From NCBI RefSeq assembly GCF_000717175.1, contig NZ_JNYD01000009.1:1-64000 (forward strand): DNA of 64,000 nt. The letters run 5' to 3'. A program made the position numbers and the translations under genes. The notes beneath the pieces are model-generated. The model had not been told where the DNA came from, searched no databases, and saw only the letters and a list, made by a program, of their open reading frames with translations. Each line of letters opens with the position of its first letter. Positions within the stretch are counted from its first letter, which is position 1. Source of the DNA: Pseudonocardia autotrophica (GTDB lineage Bacteria; Actinomycetota; Actinomycetes; Mycobacteriales; Pseudonocardiaceae). Below are positions 1-7,551 of this stretch, in pieces.

Positions 1-212
1 CAGTCGAACCCGTCGACCTGGTTGAGCGTCAACAGGTTGCGCGCCGACTTCAGCGGCCCCATCTGCCGCAGCGCCCGGGCCATCGACACCCGCACCGCCG
101 TCCACCCGGCGGCATGCGTGGCCGGCCGCCGCACCCGCAGGCGGGACTCCTCCGCATCGACACGAGCATCGACACGAGCGTCGACACGGGGGGATTCGGG
201 GGTGGTGGACAC
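1..212 (-). CDS. FdhF/YdeP-type molybdopterin oxidoreductase, N-terminal fragment
   Basis: This is the 5' end of a gene that leaves the window at base 1. The last visible residues read ...KSARNLLTLNQVDGFDC, which matches the start of the YdeP/FdhF-like 'oxidoreductase alpha (molybdopterin) subunit' family, where this stretch leads into a Cys-containing GFDCPGCAW motif. The GTG start at 210-212 has a GGAGG ribosome site 6 nt upstream (219-223). The N-terminus carries a tandem VDAR repeat (about residues 10-19) encoded by near-identical 12-bp units. These enzymes bind molybdopterin guanine dinucleotide; the substrate is usually unknown. Only about 70 residues are present, so the identification rests on one motif. 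Confidence 0.6.
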   Translation of the reverse strand, partial: MSTTPESPRVDARVDARVDAEESRLRVRRPATHAAGWTAVRVSMARALRQMGPLKSARNLLTLNQVDGFD

Positions 213-275
213 GGGGAACCTCCGGCGAGCGTGCGAGCCGGTGGGGATCCGGCCTCCCCGAGTCTAGATCGACGC

Positions 276-728
276 TCAGAGCAGCAGGACGAGCGCGACC
301 ACCAGCAGCAGCACGCAGAAGCCGAGGAGCGCGGCGAGCACCACGCCCGGGCGCTCCAACGGCGACCGCACCCGCGTCCAGCCCAGACCCGCGGCGGCCT
401 CGTCGACGATCCGGTGGCCCTCCGTGCCGGGCTGCTCGGGGGCGTCGGGTCGCCGGCCGAAGCCGGTGAGCAGTGAGCGGCGGTCGCCGGCCTCCTCGGG
501 TGCACCGGGCACCGGGACCCGGGTGTCGGTGACCCGGTAGGTGCCGCCGGCCGCGTCGAGCGCGACCCGGTGGGTGAGGGTCTCCGGACGACGGCGGCCG
601 CGCGCCCCGGGCGGGCTGAGCACCTCGGCGACCAGCTCGAACCCGTCGGCGGTGCCGGTGACCGTGTACGGAGTGCCCTTCGCGGCCTTGCGGACGCGGG
701 CGAGCAGGACCGCCGGGTCGTGCGCCAT
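276..728 (-). CDS. Small tail-anchored membrane protein of unknown function
   Basis: A 150-residue protein starting MAHDPAVLLARV. The N-terminal three quarters is soluble; the last 23 residues are one very hydrophobic segment ending at the stop, so it is predicted to be anchored by its C-terminus with the body in the cytoplasm. It lies 7 nt downstream of the XRE regulator on the same strand, so the two are almost certainly co-transcribed. XRE regulator plus small membrane protein is a common actinobacterial pairing, but I do not recognise the family and assign no function. The ATG at 726-728 was chosen because it gives tight spacing to the upstream gene. Confidence 0.7.
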   Translation of the reverse strand: MAHDPAVLLARVRKAAKGTPYTVTGTADGFELVAEVLSPPGARGRRRPETLTHRVALDAAGGTYRVTDTRVPVPGAPEEAGDRRSLLTGFGRRPDAPEQPGTEGHRIVDEAAAGLGWTRVRSPLERPGVVLAALLGFCVLLLVVALVLLL

Positions 729-735
729 GCCGGGC

Positions 736-996
736 TCAGGCCGCCGGGGAGGCGCCCGCGCGGCCGCACTCGGCCAGCACGTCGAGCCCGAGGCCGAGCT
801 CCGCGGCCAGCGCGGCGACGGTGAAGAACGCGGGCGTGGGGATCCGGCCGGTCTCGATCTTGCGCAGCGTCTCCGGCGAGATGTCCGCGGCCGCGGCGAC
901 GTCGCCGATGCTGCGCTCACCCCGCGCGGCGCGCAGCAGGGCGCCCAGCCGCTCGCCGCGCTCGCGGTCCTCGGGGGTCAGGGGGACGCGGACCAT
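736..996 (-). CDS. XRE-family helix-turn-helix transcriptional regulator
   Basis: An 86-residue protein that is almost entirely one Cro/CI-type helix-turn-helix (about residues 12-70; the segment with DVAAAADISPETLRKIETG is the recognition region). There is no sensor domain, so it probably acts as a simple DNA-binding switch or with the downstream membrane protein. The ATG at 994-996 sits 6 nt after a TACTAT hexamer (1008-1003 on the minus strand), suggesting a leaderless transcript. A perfect 10-bp palindrome (1009-1018) lies between this -10 and that of the divergent map gene and is a good candidate for its operator. Confidence 0.85.
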   Translation of the reverse strand: MVRVPLTPEDRERGERLGALLRAARGERSIGDVAAAADISPETLRKIETGRIPTPAFFTVAALAAELGLGLDVLAECGRAGASPAA

Positions 997-1002
997 GACG
1001 TC

Positions 1003-1021
1003 ATAGTAATACCGGTATAGT
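1003..1021. promoter_or_regulatory. Divergent promoter with ATACCGGTAT palindrome between XRE gene and map
   Basis: The 32-bp gap between the divergent starts (996 and 1029) contains two -10 hexamers: TACTAT on the minus strand (1008-1003) and TATAGT on the plus strand (1016-1021). Each lies 6-7 nt before its start codon. The perfect palindrome ATACCGGTAT (1009-1018) is wedged between them and overlaps the plus -10, so a protein bound there would block both promoters. Autoregulation by the XRE protein is inferred. Confidence 0.6.
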
Positions 1022-1028
1022 TATCGAT

Positions 1029-1829
1029 GTGATCGAGCTGAAGACGCCCGGGGAGATCGATGCGATCGACGCCGCCGGGTCCGTGGTCGCCCGCATCCTC
1101 GCCGCGGTCCGCGAGCGGGCGGCGCCCGGTGTCCGGCCGAGCGAGCTGGACGCGCTGGCCTCCGACATGATCGCCGAGGCCGGGGCGGTGTCGAGCTTCC
1201 GCGGCTACCACCCGCGCTGGGCGCCGGGGCCGTACCCGGGCGTGCTCTGCGTGAGCGTGAACGATGCGGTGGTCCACGGGATCCCGTCGCGCACGAAGCT
1301 CCGCGAGGGCGACCTGCTCAGCGTCGACTTCGCCGTCCACCTCGACGGCTGGTGCGCCGACGCCGCGTTCAGCGTCGTCGTCGGGAACGGGGACCCGGCG
1401 TCGGCGGTCGGCTCCGCGAGCTCCGCCTCCAGCGACGAGAAGCTCATCGCGACCACCGAGGCGGCCCTCGAGGCCGGCATCGCCGCCGCCCAGCCGGGCG
1501 CGCAGATGGGCGACGTCGGGCACGCGATCGGGCAGGTCGCGCGCGGGGCGGGTTACGGGATGCTGGCCGACCACGGCGGCCACGGCGTCGGGCGGTCGAT
1601 GCACGAGGAGCCGCACGTGCCCAACGAGGCCAAGCCGCGCCGCGGGCTGAGGTTGCGCCCCGGGCTGGTGATCGCGATCGAGCCGATGCTGCACGCCGGC
1701 GGGAAGGACTCCTACCGGCACGACCGGGACGGCTGGACGATCCGCACCGCGGACGGCAGCCGCGCCGCACACGCCGAGCACACCATCGCGATCACCGAGA
1801 ACGGCCCGCGGATCCTCACCCTGCCCTGA
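1029..1829 (+). CDS. map: Methionine aminopeptidase, type I
   Basis: Removes the initiator methionine from nascent proteins in the cytoplasm using two divalent metal ions. The 266-residue length is normal for the type I enzyme. The metal ligands and substrate histidine are recognisable in order: HGIPS, the Asp in SVDFAV, the Asp in CADAAFS, the His in GHGVGRSMHEEP, the Glu in IAIEPML and the Glu in AEHTIAI. The GTG start at 1029 is 7 nt after a TATAGT -10, so the mRNA is probably leaderless. The gene stands alone, away from the usual secY-adk-map ribosomal-protein operon, so it is probably an additional MAP paralogue. Confidence 0.92.
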   Translation: MIELKTPGEIDAIDAAGSVVARILAAVRERAAPGVRPSELDALASDMIAEAGAVSSFRGYHPRWAPGPYPGVLCVSVNDAVVHGIPSRTKLREGDLLSVDFAVHLDGWCADAAFSVVVGNGDPASAVGSASSASSDEKLIATTEAALEAGIAAAQPGAQMGDVGHAIGQVARGAGYGMLADHGGHGVGRSMHEEPHVPNEAKPRRGLRLRPGLVIAIEPMLHAGGKDSYRHDRDGWTIRTADGSRAAHAEHTIAITENGPRILTLP

Positions 1830-1867
1830 CGCGCGGGTCGGGGCGGAGTGCGGCGACCCGGGGTGGG

Positions 1868-2284
1868 TCAGTCGCGGGTGACGCCGTCGGCGAGCAGGCC
1901 GACGCCGATCCCGGCGAGCCAGACGTCCTTCGCGATGCCCAGGCCCTGCTGGCTCGGCCAGATGCTGCCCGGCCGGCGCAGGCCCGGGATCCGGACGTAG
2001 AGGCCGAGCAGGCTGCCCGCGAACGCCGTGAGCAGCGCGCCGCCGACCGCCGCCGGGATGAACGGCGTGAGCAGGGCGACGCCGGTGGCGATCTCGCCCG
2101 CGGCGAGGGCCTTCACGAACTGCTCCTGCGGGACCCGCTTGAGGAAGGGGTAGGCGGTGGTCGCCATGCCGTACACGCCCGCGGCCTGCTCCGGGCCGGC
2201 CTTCCACTTCTCCAGGCCGGAGTGGAGCACGAAACCGCCGCTGCTGATCCGTCCGGGGAGCTCCCGGAGCTTCGCCAACGCCAT
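1868..2284 (-). CDS. DoxX-family membrane protein
   Basis: A 138-residue protein with about four hydrophobic segments and the layout of the DoxX/SURF4-like family (an early GLEKW motif, then paired helices ending in a KDVWLAGIGVGLLADG segment). It is an inner-membrane protein; DoxX-like proteins are linked to redox and thiol stress, but the role of this member is unknown. It is divergent from a TetR gene 58 bp away. A TAGCGT hexamer (2296-2291, minus) stands 6 nt before the ATG, and the shared TetR-type palindrome at 2301-2319 lies just upstream, so it is probably the repressor's target. Confidence 0.8.
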   Translation of the reverse strand: MALAKLRELPGRISSGGFVLHSGLEKWKAGPEQAAGVYGMATTAYPFLKRVPQEQFVKALAAGEIATGVALLTPFIPAAVGGALLTAFAGSLLGLYVRIPGLRRPGSIWPSQQGLGIAKDVWLAGIGVGLLADGVTRD

Positions 2285-2300
2285 GCCCGGACGCTAACAC

Positions 2301-2319
2301 AAGTGGGGACCGCTCCCCA
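2301..2319. promoter_or_regulatory. TetR-type operator between doxX-like gene and tetR
   Basis: The inverted repeat TGGGGA-ccgc-TCCCCA (2304-2309 and 2314-2319) has 6-bp arms and a 4-bp spacer and extends outward with further near-symmetric AA/TT bases. It lies immediately upstream of the -10 hexamers on both sides (TAGCGT for doxX, TATGGT for tetR). The size and position are typical of a TetR-family operator controlling both genes. Confidence 0.6.
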
Positions 2320-2342
2320 TTTCGTCGGTTATGGTGTGCGGC

Positions 2343-2987
2343 GTGACACTGCGCGCCGACGCCGAGCGCAACCGTCGCGCCCTCGTCGCGGCGGCCCGCG
2401 CGGTGTTCGGGGAACAGGGGCTGCAGGCGCCGATCGACGAGATCGCCCGTCGCGCCGGGGTCGGCAACGCCACCTTGTACCGGCGCTTCCCCAGCCGTCG
2501 GGCGCTGGTCGCGGCGGTGTTCGCGGAACGGCTGGCGGACTTCGCCCGGGCCGCGGAGGAGGCGCTCGCCGAGCCCGACCCGTGGACCGGCTTCCGGGCC
2601 TACGTGCTCACGGTGCTGCGCATGCAGGCCGCGGACCGGGGCCTCGCCGACCTGCTCACGCTGAGTGTGCCGGCCGAGCCGGAGCTGGAGGCGTTGCGCG
2701 GGCGGGTGGAAGCCGGGCTGGCCGAGCTGGTCGACCGGGCGCAGCGCTCGGGCGACCTGCGGGCCGACGTGACGCCCGAGGACCTGCCGCTGCTGCTCAT
2801 GGCCAACGCCGGCCTGGTGCACCGCACCGCCGAGGCCGCACCGCACGCGTGGGAACGGCTCGCCGCCTTCCTGCTCGACGGGCTGCGCGCCCCCGCCGCC
2901 TCGGCCCCGGCGCCGCCCGGACCCTCCCGGGAGGCCCTGGCGCGGTCGATGCGTGCCGGTGCGGCGCGGCTGGGCTGCGTGGAGTGA
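2343..2987 (+). CDS. TetR-family transcriptional regulator
   Basis: A 214-residue TetR repressor. The N-terminal helix-turn-helix is clear (about residues 8-55, with IDEIARRAGVGNATLYRRFPSRRALV). The C-terminal ligand domain has a helix rich in Leu/Ala before a weak C-terminal tail. I prefer the GTG at 2343: the in-frame ATG at 2331 lies inside a TATGGT -10 hexamer (2330-2335), placing the GTG 7 nt downstream as at other leaderless genes here. It probably represses itself and the divergent DoxX gene through the palindrome at 2301-2319. The ligand is unknown. Confidence 0.88.
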   Translation: MTLRADAERNRRALVAAARAVFGEQGLQAPIDEIARRAGVGNATLYRRFPSRRALVAAVFAERLADFARAAEEALAEPDPWTGFRAYVLTVLRMQAADRGLADLLTLSVPAEPELEALRGRVEAGLAELVDRAQRSGDLRADVTPEDLPLLLMANAGLVHRTAEAAPHAWERLAAFLLDGLRAPAASAPAPPGPSREALARSMRAGAARLGCVE

Positions 2988-3076
2988 CGGGTGGCGGACG
3001 GTTCGGCCCGGCGACCTGACCGCGCGGTCGGTCCCGCTCTGGTCCGGCGGGTGGCCGTTCGTGCAGGATGCGTGGC

Positions 3077-4684
3077 GTGTCCGACGTTGCGCAGTTCACC
3101 CCGCAGACCACCGAGGCGATCGCCCGGGCCCGCCAGCACTCGCTCGGCGACCTGTTGCGCCGCACCGCGTTGCGCTATCCGGACAAGCTCGCGGTGGTCG
3201 CGGGCGAGCGCCGGGCGAGCTTCGCCGAGTTCGACGCCGCCGTGAACCGGTGCGCGAACAACCTGGCCGCGAAGGGCCTGGAGAAGGGCGACCGGCTGGC
3301 CCTGCTCTCGCACAACTCGTGGCAGTTCGCCGTGCTCGCGTTCGCCACCGCCCGGCTCGGTGTGGTGCTGGTGCCGGTGAACTTCATGCTCAACGCCGAG
3401 GAGATCGCGTTCATCCTCGGGCACTCCGGCGCGAAGGGCATGGTCACCGAGGACGCGCTCGCTCCCACGGCGGAGAAGGCGCTCGCGAGCGCCGGGCTCT
3501 CCGGCGGGGTGCGGGGCTGGATCCCGCTGTCGGGCGCGGCTCCGACCGGGGACTGGGAGGACGTCGACGGCTGGATCGACTCCGGCTCCTCCGAGGCTCC
3601 CGACGTGCTGGTCGCCGACGACGACCCGCTGCGGCTGATGTACACCTCGGGCACCGAGTCGCGGCCCAAGGGCGTGATGCTGTCGTCGAAGTCGCTGGTC
3701 TCCCAGTACGTGTCGTGCATCGTGGACGGCGGGATGAGCGTCGACGACGTCGAGGTCCACACCCTGCCGATGTACCACTGCGCGCAGCTGGACTGCTTCT
3801 TCTCCGTCGACGTCTACCTGGGCGCCACCTCGATCATCCTGCCGAGCCCGGAGCCGGCCCGGCTGCTCGAGACGATCGAGCGGGAGAAGGTCAGCAAGCT
3901 GTTCTGCCCGCCCACGGTGTGGATCTCGCTGCTGCGCCACCCGGACTTCGACACCCGCAACCTGTCCAGCCTGCGCAAGGGCTACTACGGCGCCTCGGCG
4001 ATGCCGGTGGAGGTGCTGCGCGAGCTGGCCCGGCGGCTGCCCGACGTGCAGTTCTGGAACTTCTACGGACAGACCGAGATGTCCCCGCTGGCCACGATCC
4101 TGCGCCCGCACGAGCAGCTGCCGCACGCCGGCTCGGCCGGGCGGGCGTCGTTGAACGTGGAGACCCGCGTGGTCGACGACAACGACAACGAAGTCCCGCC
4201 CGGCGAGGTCGGCGAGATCGTGCACCGCTCCCCGCACGCCGCCTTGGGCTACTACAACGACGAGGAGAAGACCGCGGCCGCGTTCCGGAACGGCTGGTTC
4301 CACTCCGGGGACCTGGGCGTGGTCGACGCCAACGGCTACCTCGCCGTCGTCGACCGGAAGAAGGACATGATCAAGACCGGCGGGGAGAACGTCGCCTCCC
4401 GCGAGGTCGAGGAGGCCCTCTACCTGCTCGACGGGGTGGCCGAGGTGGCGGTGTTCGGCATCAGCCACCCGCACTGGATCGAGGCGGTGACCGCGGTCGT
4501 CGTACCGAAGCAGGGCGTGGAGCTGACCCGCGAGCAGGTCGACACGCACGCCCGCGAGGTCCTCGCCGGGTACAAGCGGCCCAAGTACGTCGTGTTCGCC
4601 GAGTCCCTGCCGAAGAACCCCAGCGGCAAGATCCTCAAGAAGGACCTGAGGGTACAGCACGCCGAGCTGGCAAACGAGGTCTAG
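3077..4684 (+). CDS. AMP-dependent acyl-CoA synthetase (FadD family)
   Basis: An adenylate-forming ligase of 535 residues, normal for FadD proteins. It activates a carboxylic acid to acyl-AMP and then acyl-CoA. The P-loop motif reads MYTSGTESRPKGVM (Glu replaces the usual Thr after SGT), the A5 motif FYGQTEMSP is present, the hinge region has GWFHSGDLGVVDANGYL and DRKKDMIKTGGENV, and the C-terminal catalytic lysine lies in NPSGKILKK. The GTG at 3077 is 7 nt after a CAGGAT hexamer; ATG 3068 is the alternative. It lies 89 nt after the tetR stop. Chain length and natural substrate cannot be told from sequence. Confidence 0.85.
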   Translation: MSDVAQFTPQTTEAIARARQHSLGDLLRRTALRYPDKLAVVAGERRASFAEFDAAVNRCANNLAAKGLEKGDRLALLSHNSWQFAVLAFATARLGVVLVPVNFMLNAEEIAFILGHSGAKGMVTEDALAPTAEKALASAGLSGGVRGWIPLSGAAPTGDWEDVDGWIDSGSSEAPDVLVADDDPLRLMYTSGTESRPKGVMLSSKSLVSQYVSCIVDGGMSVDDVEVHTLPMYHCAQLDCFFSVDVYLGATSIILPSPEPARLLETIEREKVSKLFCPPTVWISLLRHPDFDTRNLSSLRKGYYGASAMPVEVLRELARRLPDVQFWNFYGQTEMSPLATILRPHEQLPHAGSAGRASLNVETRVVDDNDNEVPPGEVGEIVHRSPHAALGYYNDEEKTAAAFRNGWFHSGDLGVVDANGYLAVVDRKKDMIKTGGENVASREVEEALYLLDGVAEVAVFGISHPHWIEAVTAVVVPKQGVELTREQVDTHAREVLAGYKRPKYVVFAESLPKNPSGKILKKDLRVQHAELANEV

Positions 4685-4685
4685 C

Positions 4686-4710
4686 GAACGATCGTTCAGC
4701 CAGCTAGAAC
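4686..4710 (+). promoter_or_regulatory. GAACGATCGTTC palindrome and -10 upstream of second fadD
   Basis: A perfect 12-bp palindrome GAACGATCGTTC (4686-4697) begins one base after the upstream fadD stop. It is followed 7 bp later by a TAGAAC -10 hexamer (4705-4710). It therefore occupies the -35 region of a promoter for the second acyl-CoA synthetase and looks like a TetR-family operator. No regulator for it is identified in the window. Confidence 0.5.
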
Positions 4711-4716
4711 GGAGGC

Positions 4717-4743
4717 ATGCGCAGCGCGGCGGCGGTGATCTGA
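4717..4743 (+). CDS. Possible leaderless 8-codon upstream ORF (MRSAAAVI)
   Basis: An ATG lies 6 nt after the TAGAAC -10 hexamer, the spacing seen at other leaderless genes in this window. It opens an 8-codon frame ending TGA at 4741-4743, one base before the GTG of the downstream synthetase, which is in a different frame. Ribosomes finishing it could re-initiate on the main gene. This is inference from spacing; the alternative is a normal leader with the GGAGG at 4711-4715 not used. Confidence 0.3.
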   Translation: MRSAAAVI

Positions 4744-4744
4744 C

Positions 4745-6283
4745 GTGTACCCGGGAACGTGGGCGAAGGAGCGGCCGGAGCATCCGGCCACGATCATGAC
4801 CGGCGGTCCGCTGGACGGCCGGGTGCAGACCTACGGCGAGCTGGACGAGCGCTCGATCCGGCTGGCCCGGGTCTTCGCCGAGGCCGGGCTGACCCGGGGC
4901 GACCACGTCGCCGTCGTGCTGGAGAACCGGCCGGAGGTCTTCGAGGCCTACTGGGCGGCGGTGCGCTCCGGCCTGATCGTCACCGCCGTGAACAGCCACC
5001 TCACGCCCGCCGAGGTCGCGTACATCGTGGACGACTGCGAGGCGCAGGTGCTCGTGGTCTCCGCGAACCTGCCGGGGATCGCCGAGGGCGTCGTCGCGGA
5101 CACGCCCCGGGTACGCAGGCGGCTCGCCGTCGGTGGTGCGATCCCCGGCCACGAGGACTACGAGGCGGCGCTGGCCGCCGTGTCCGCCGATCCGCTCGAC
5201 GACGAGCCGGCCGGCATGGACATGCTCTACTCCTCCGGCACCACCGGGCGTCCGAAGGGGATCACCCGGGAGCTGCCGGAACGCCGGGTGGACGAGCCGG
5301 GCGACGGGATGCTGGAGATCTTCGCCCCCGTCTACGGCTTCGACCGGGACACCGTCTACTACTCGCCCGCGCCGCAGTACCATTCCGCGCCGCTGCGGTT
5401 CGGGTCGATGACCCACGCGGTCGGCGGCACGCTGGTGATCGCGGAGCGGTTCCGGCCGGAGCAGGCGCTCGCGGACATCGAGAAGTACCGGGTCACGCAC
5501 AGCCAGTGGGTGCCGACGATGTTCGTCCGGCTGCTGAAGCTGGACGACGAGGTCCGCGCACGCTACGACCTGTCCTCGCTGAAGGTCGCGGTGCACGCGG
5601 CGGCGCCGTGCCCGGTCGAGGTCAAGCGCAGGATGATCGAGTGGTGGGGCCCGGTGCTCCAGGAGTACTACAGCTCCACCGAGTCCCCCGGGCAGACCCG
5701 GATCACGTCCGAGGAGTGGCTGGAGCACCCCGGCTCGGTCGGTCGCGCGACCGTCGGGATCCTGCACATCTGCGGGGAGGACGGCAAGGAGGTCGGCCCG
5801 GGCGAGGTCGGCACCGTCTACTTCGAGACCGACCGGCCGCTGTTCGTCTACCACCACGACGAGGACAAGACCGCGGACTCGCGGCACCCGGACCACCCGA
5901 ACTGGGCCACCACCGGTGACCTCGGGTACGTCGACGAGGACGGCTGGCTCTACCTCACCGACCGCAAGGCGTTCATGATCATTTCGGGCGGGGTGAACAT
6001 CTACCCGCAGGAGATCGAGGACGCGCTGGCCCTGCACCCCGCGGTGCGGGACGTCGGCGTGATCGGGATCCCGGACGAGGAGATGGGCGAGCAGGTCAAG
6101 GCCGTCGTCGAGACCGCCGAGGGTGCGGTGCCCGGCCCGGAGCTCGAGAAGGAGATCCTCGAGTTCGTCCGGGGCCGGATCGCGCACTACAAGTGCCCGC
6201 GCTCGGTGGACTTCACCGACTCCCTGCCCCGCACGCCCACCGGCAAGCTCGTCAAGCGGCGGATCGTGGAGCGGTACCGCTGA
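4745..6283 (+). CDS. AMP-dependent acyl-CoA synthetase (FadD family)
   Basis: A second adenylate-forming acyl-CoA ligase of 512 residues, only distantly related to its neighbour. Motifs in order: LYSSGTTGRPKGI (P-loop, about residue 160), EYYSSTESPG (A5), TTGDLGYVDEDGWLYLTDRKAFMIISGGVNIYP (A7/A8 hinge) and PRTPTGKLVKR with the catalytic Lys near the C-terminus. It resembles mycobacterial FadD4-like enzymes, which is recognition and not proof. The start is GTG 4745; an 8-codon ORF and a palindromic operator precede it. A strong hairpin follows directly at 6290-6329. It probably feeds acyl-CoA into beta-oxidation. Confidence 0.85.
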   Translation: MYPGTWAKERPEHPATIMTGGPLDGRVQTYGELDERSIRLARVFAEAGLTRGDHVAVVLENRPEVFEAYWAAVRSGLIVTAVNSHLTPAEVAYIVDDCEAQVLVVSANLPGIAEGVVADTPRVRRRLAVGGAIPGHEDYEAALAAVSADPLDDEPAGMDMLYSSGTTGRPKGITRELPERRVDEPGDGMLEIFAPVYGFDRDTVYYSPAPQYHSAPLRFGSMTHAVGGTLVIAERFRPEQALADIEKYRVTHSQWVPTMFVRLLKLDDEVRARYDLSSLKVAVHAAAPCPVEVKRRMIEWWGPVLQEYYSSTESPGQTRITSEEWLEHPGSVGRATVGILHICGEDGKEVGPGEVGTVYFETDRPLFVYHHDEDKTADSRHPDHPNWATTGDLGYVDEDGWLYLTDRKAFMIISGGVNIYPQEIEDALALHPAVRDVGVIGIPDEEMGEQVKAVVETAEGAVPGPELEKEILEFVRGRIAHYKCPRSVDFTDSLPRTPTGKLVKRRIVERYR

Positions 6284-6289
6284 CCTGCT

Positions 6290-6329
6290 GTGAGTGGCGA
6301 TAGTCGCTCTGGCGACTATCGCCACTCAC
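6290..6329. terminator. Perfect 18-bp hairpin between convergent fadD and HAD genes
   Basis: The arms at 6290-6307 and 6312-6329 are perfectly complementary over 18 bp with a 4-nt loop (tctg) and no T-run. It lies 7 nt after the synthetase stop and just before the end of the opposing HAD gene, so it can terminate both strands. The outer bases GTGAGTG / CACTCAC are shared with the hairpins at 18148 and 34594. Confidence 0.75.
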
Positions 6330-6967
6330 GACGGCGGCAGGGGTGGGACCCACTCGCTGAGCAGGTCGGCCAGGTCGTCGAGGCCGGTCAGGGAGAGGTC
6401 GCCGCGCAGGCCGCGCAGCGCGGCGGTGCGGGCGCCGGCGGCCCAGCCGGCGGCGAGGCCGGGCTCGGTGTCCTCGACGACCAGACACTCGGCGGGGTCG
6501 ACGCCGAGGGCCTTGGCCGCGCGGAGGTAGCCCTCCGGGTCCGGCTTGCCCGCGGAGATGTCCCCGCTGGTCACGAGCACCTCCGGCGGCGTGATGCCCG
6601 CGGCGCGCAGCCGGACGTCCGTCAGTCTGCGGTCGGCGCTGGTGACGACGGCCCAGGGCAGGCCGAGGACGTCGAGCAGGCCGAGCAGGCGGCGGGCGCC
6701 GGGGATCTCGCGGACGTCGTCGAGGTCGGTGTACTGCAGTTCCAGCTGGCGGGCGGCCGCCGCGGCGACGCCCGCCTCGTCCAGGTCGGGCCGGGCCTCG
6801 CGGACGGTGGGGGCCGACGGGCGTCCGTGCGCCACCGCCAGCACGGCCTCCGGATCCGCGCCGTACTCCGCCGACCAGGTCCGCCACGCCCGCTCCACCG
6901 CGCCGTCGGAGTCGACGAGCGTGCCGTCCATGTCGAACAGCACCGCACGCAGATCGTCCAGGTCCAT
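6326..6967 (-). CDS. HAD-superfamily hydrolase (beta-phosphoglucomutase/sugar-phosphatase-like)
   Basis: A 213-residue haloacid dehalogenase-fold phosphatase. Motif I is FDMDGTLVDSDG near the N-terminus with the nucleophilic Asp, motif II is the Thr/Ser of VVTSAD, motif III is the Lys in SAGKPDPEGYL, and motif IV is VVEDTEPGL. The size and the helical cap after motif I fit the subfamily that hydrolyses small sugar phosphates; the substrate is unknown. ATG 6967 is 6 nt after TACCGT (6979-6974, minus), so it is probably leaderless. It converges on the upstream fadD and shares its hairpin terminator. Confidence 0.85.
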   Translation of the reverse strand: MDLDDLRAVLFDMDGTLVDSDGAVERAWRTWSAEYGADPEAVLAVAHGRPSAPTVREARPDLDEAGVAAAAARQLELQYTDLDDVREIPGARRLLGLLDVLGLPWAVVTSADRRLTDVRLRAAGITPPEVLVTSGDISAGKPDPEGYLRAAKALGVDPAECLVVEDTEPGLAAGWAAGARTAALRGLRGDLSLTGLDDLADLLSEWVPPLPPS

Positions 6968-7133
6968 GCCCGCACGGTATCCGGGGTGGATGCCCAGGCG
7001 GGCGGACGTCGAGAAGGAGCTGAGGGTCGGATCCGGCCGCCGCGCGAGCCGTGAGCTCCTGATGATCACGGCTCCAGGCCCTCGAAATAGGGGGAGGGGG
7101 TATCGGGTTGGGTCAGCGTGAAGGGAGGCTGCG

Positions 7134-7487
7134 ATGGAGAACGCACTGATCTACCGCCTGGCCGAGGGGAGCCTCGAGGCCGGTCGGCCGCTGGAGGCCC
7201 TCGAGCTGCTGGCGCCGCTGGTCGACGAGCTGCGCGACACCGCGGCCGGTGCCCTGCTGCTCGGGCGGGCGTACTACCGGTCCGCGCAGCTGCGCCGGGC
7301 CGAGGAGACCTTGGCCCGGGCCGTCGAGCTCGCGCCGAGCGACCCGTACGCCCGGTACCTGCTCGGCCGCACGCTGCAGCGGCAGAGCCGGCACGCCGAC
7401 GCCCTGCCGCACCTGCGGCTGGCCGCCGCCCAGGACCCCGCCTACGCCGGGGACCGCGACGCCTGTGCCGCGCGCGTGGCGAGCTGA
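7134..7487 (+). CDS. Small TPR-repeat protein
   Basis: A 117-residue protein made of about three tetratricopeptide helical repeats, for example AGALLLGRAYYRSAQLRRAEETLARAVELAPSD split across residues 38-70, followed by YARYLLGRTLQRQSRHADALPHL. TPRs mediate protein-protein contacts; there is no other domain, so it is a cytoplasmic adaptor of unknown partner. It stands alone between the HAD gene and a bidirectional terminator. The ATG at 7134 is preceded by a GAAGGGAGG ribosome site, which fixes the start. Confidence 0.82.
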   Translation: MENALIYRLAEGSLEAGRPLEALELLAPLVDELRDTAAGALLLGRAYYRSAQLRRAEETLARAVELAPSDPYARYLLGRTLQRQSRHADALPHLRLAAAQDPAYAGDRDACAARVAS

Positions 7488-7502
7488 TCGTCCCGCACCG
7501 AA

Positions 7503-7547
7503 CGAACGGCGCTCTCGCTCACTCGAAGTGAACGAGAGCGCCGTTCG
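7503..7547. terminator. Bidirectional hairpin terminator
   Basis: A 21-bp stem with one mismatch and a 3-nt loop (arms 7503-7523 and 7527-7547) lies between the TPR gene and the convergent repeat-bearing membrane-protein gene. It is only 4 nt from the stop of the latter and 15 nt after the stop of the former. Confidence 0.7.
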
Positions 7548-7551
7548 CTCC

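Noticed and set aside
22..920. Several frames overlapping the first kilobase on both strands
   Set aside because: They conflict with the motif-supported oxidoreductase start, the tail-anchored protein and the XRE gene.
2600..6325. Open frame of over 1,200 codons on the minus strand opposite the two acyl-CoA synthetases
   Set aside because: Antisense shadow: composition dominated by Val/Asp/His/Gly/Arg, no motif, while the opposite strand has intact enzymes.
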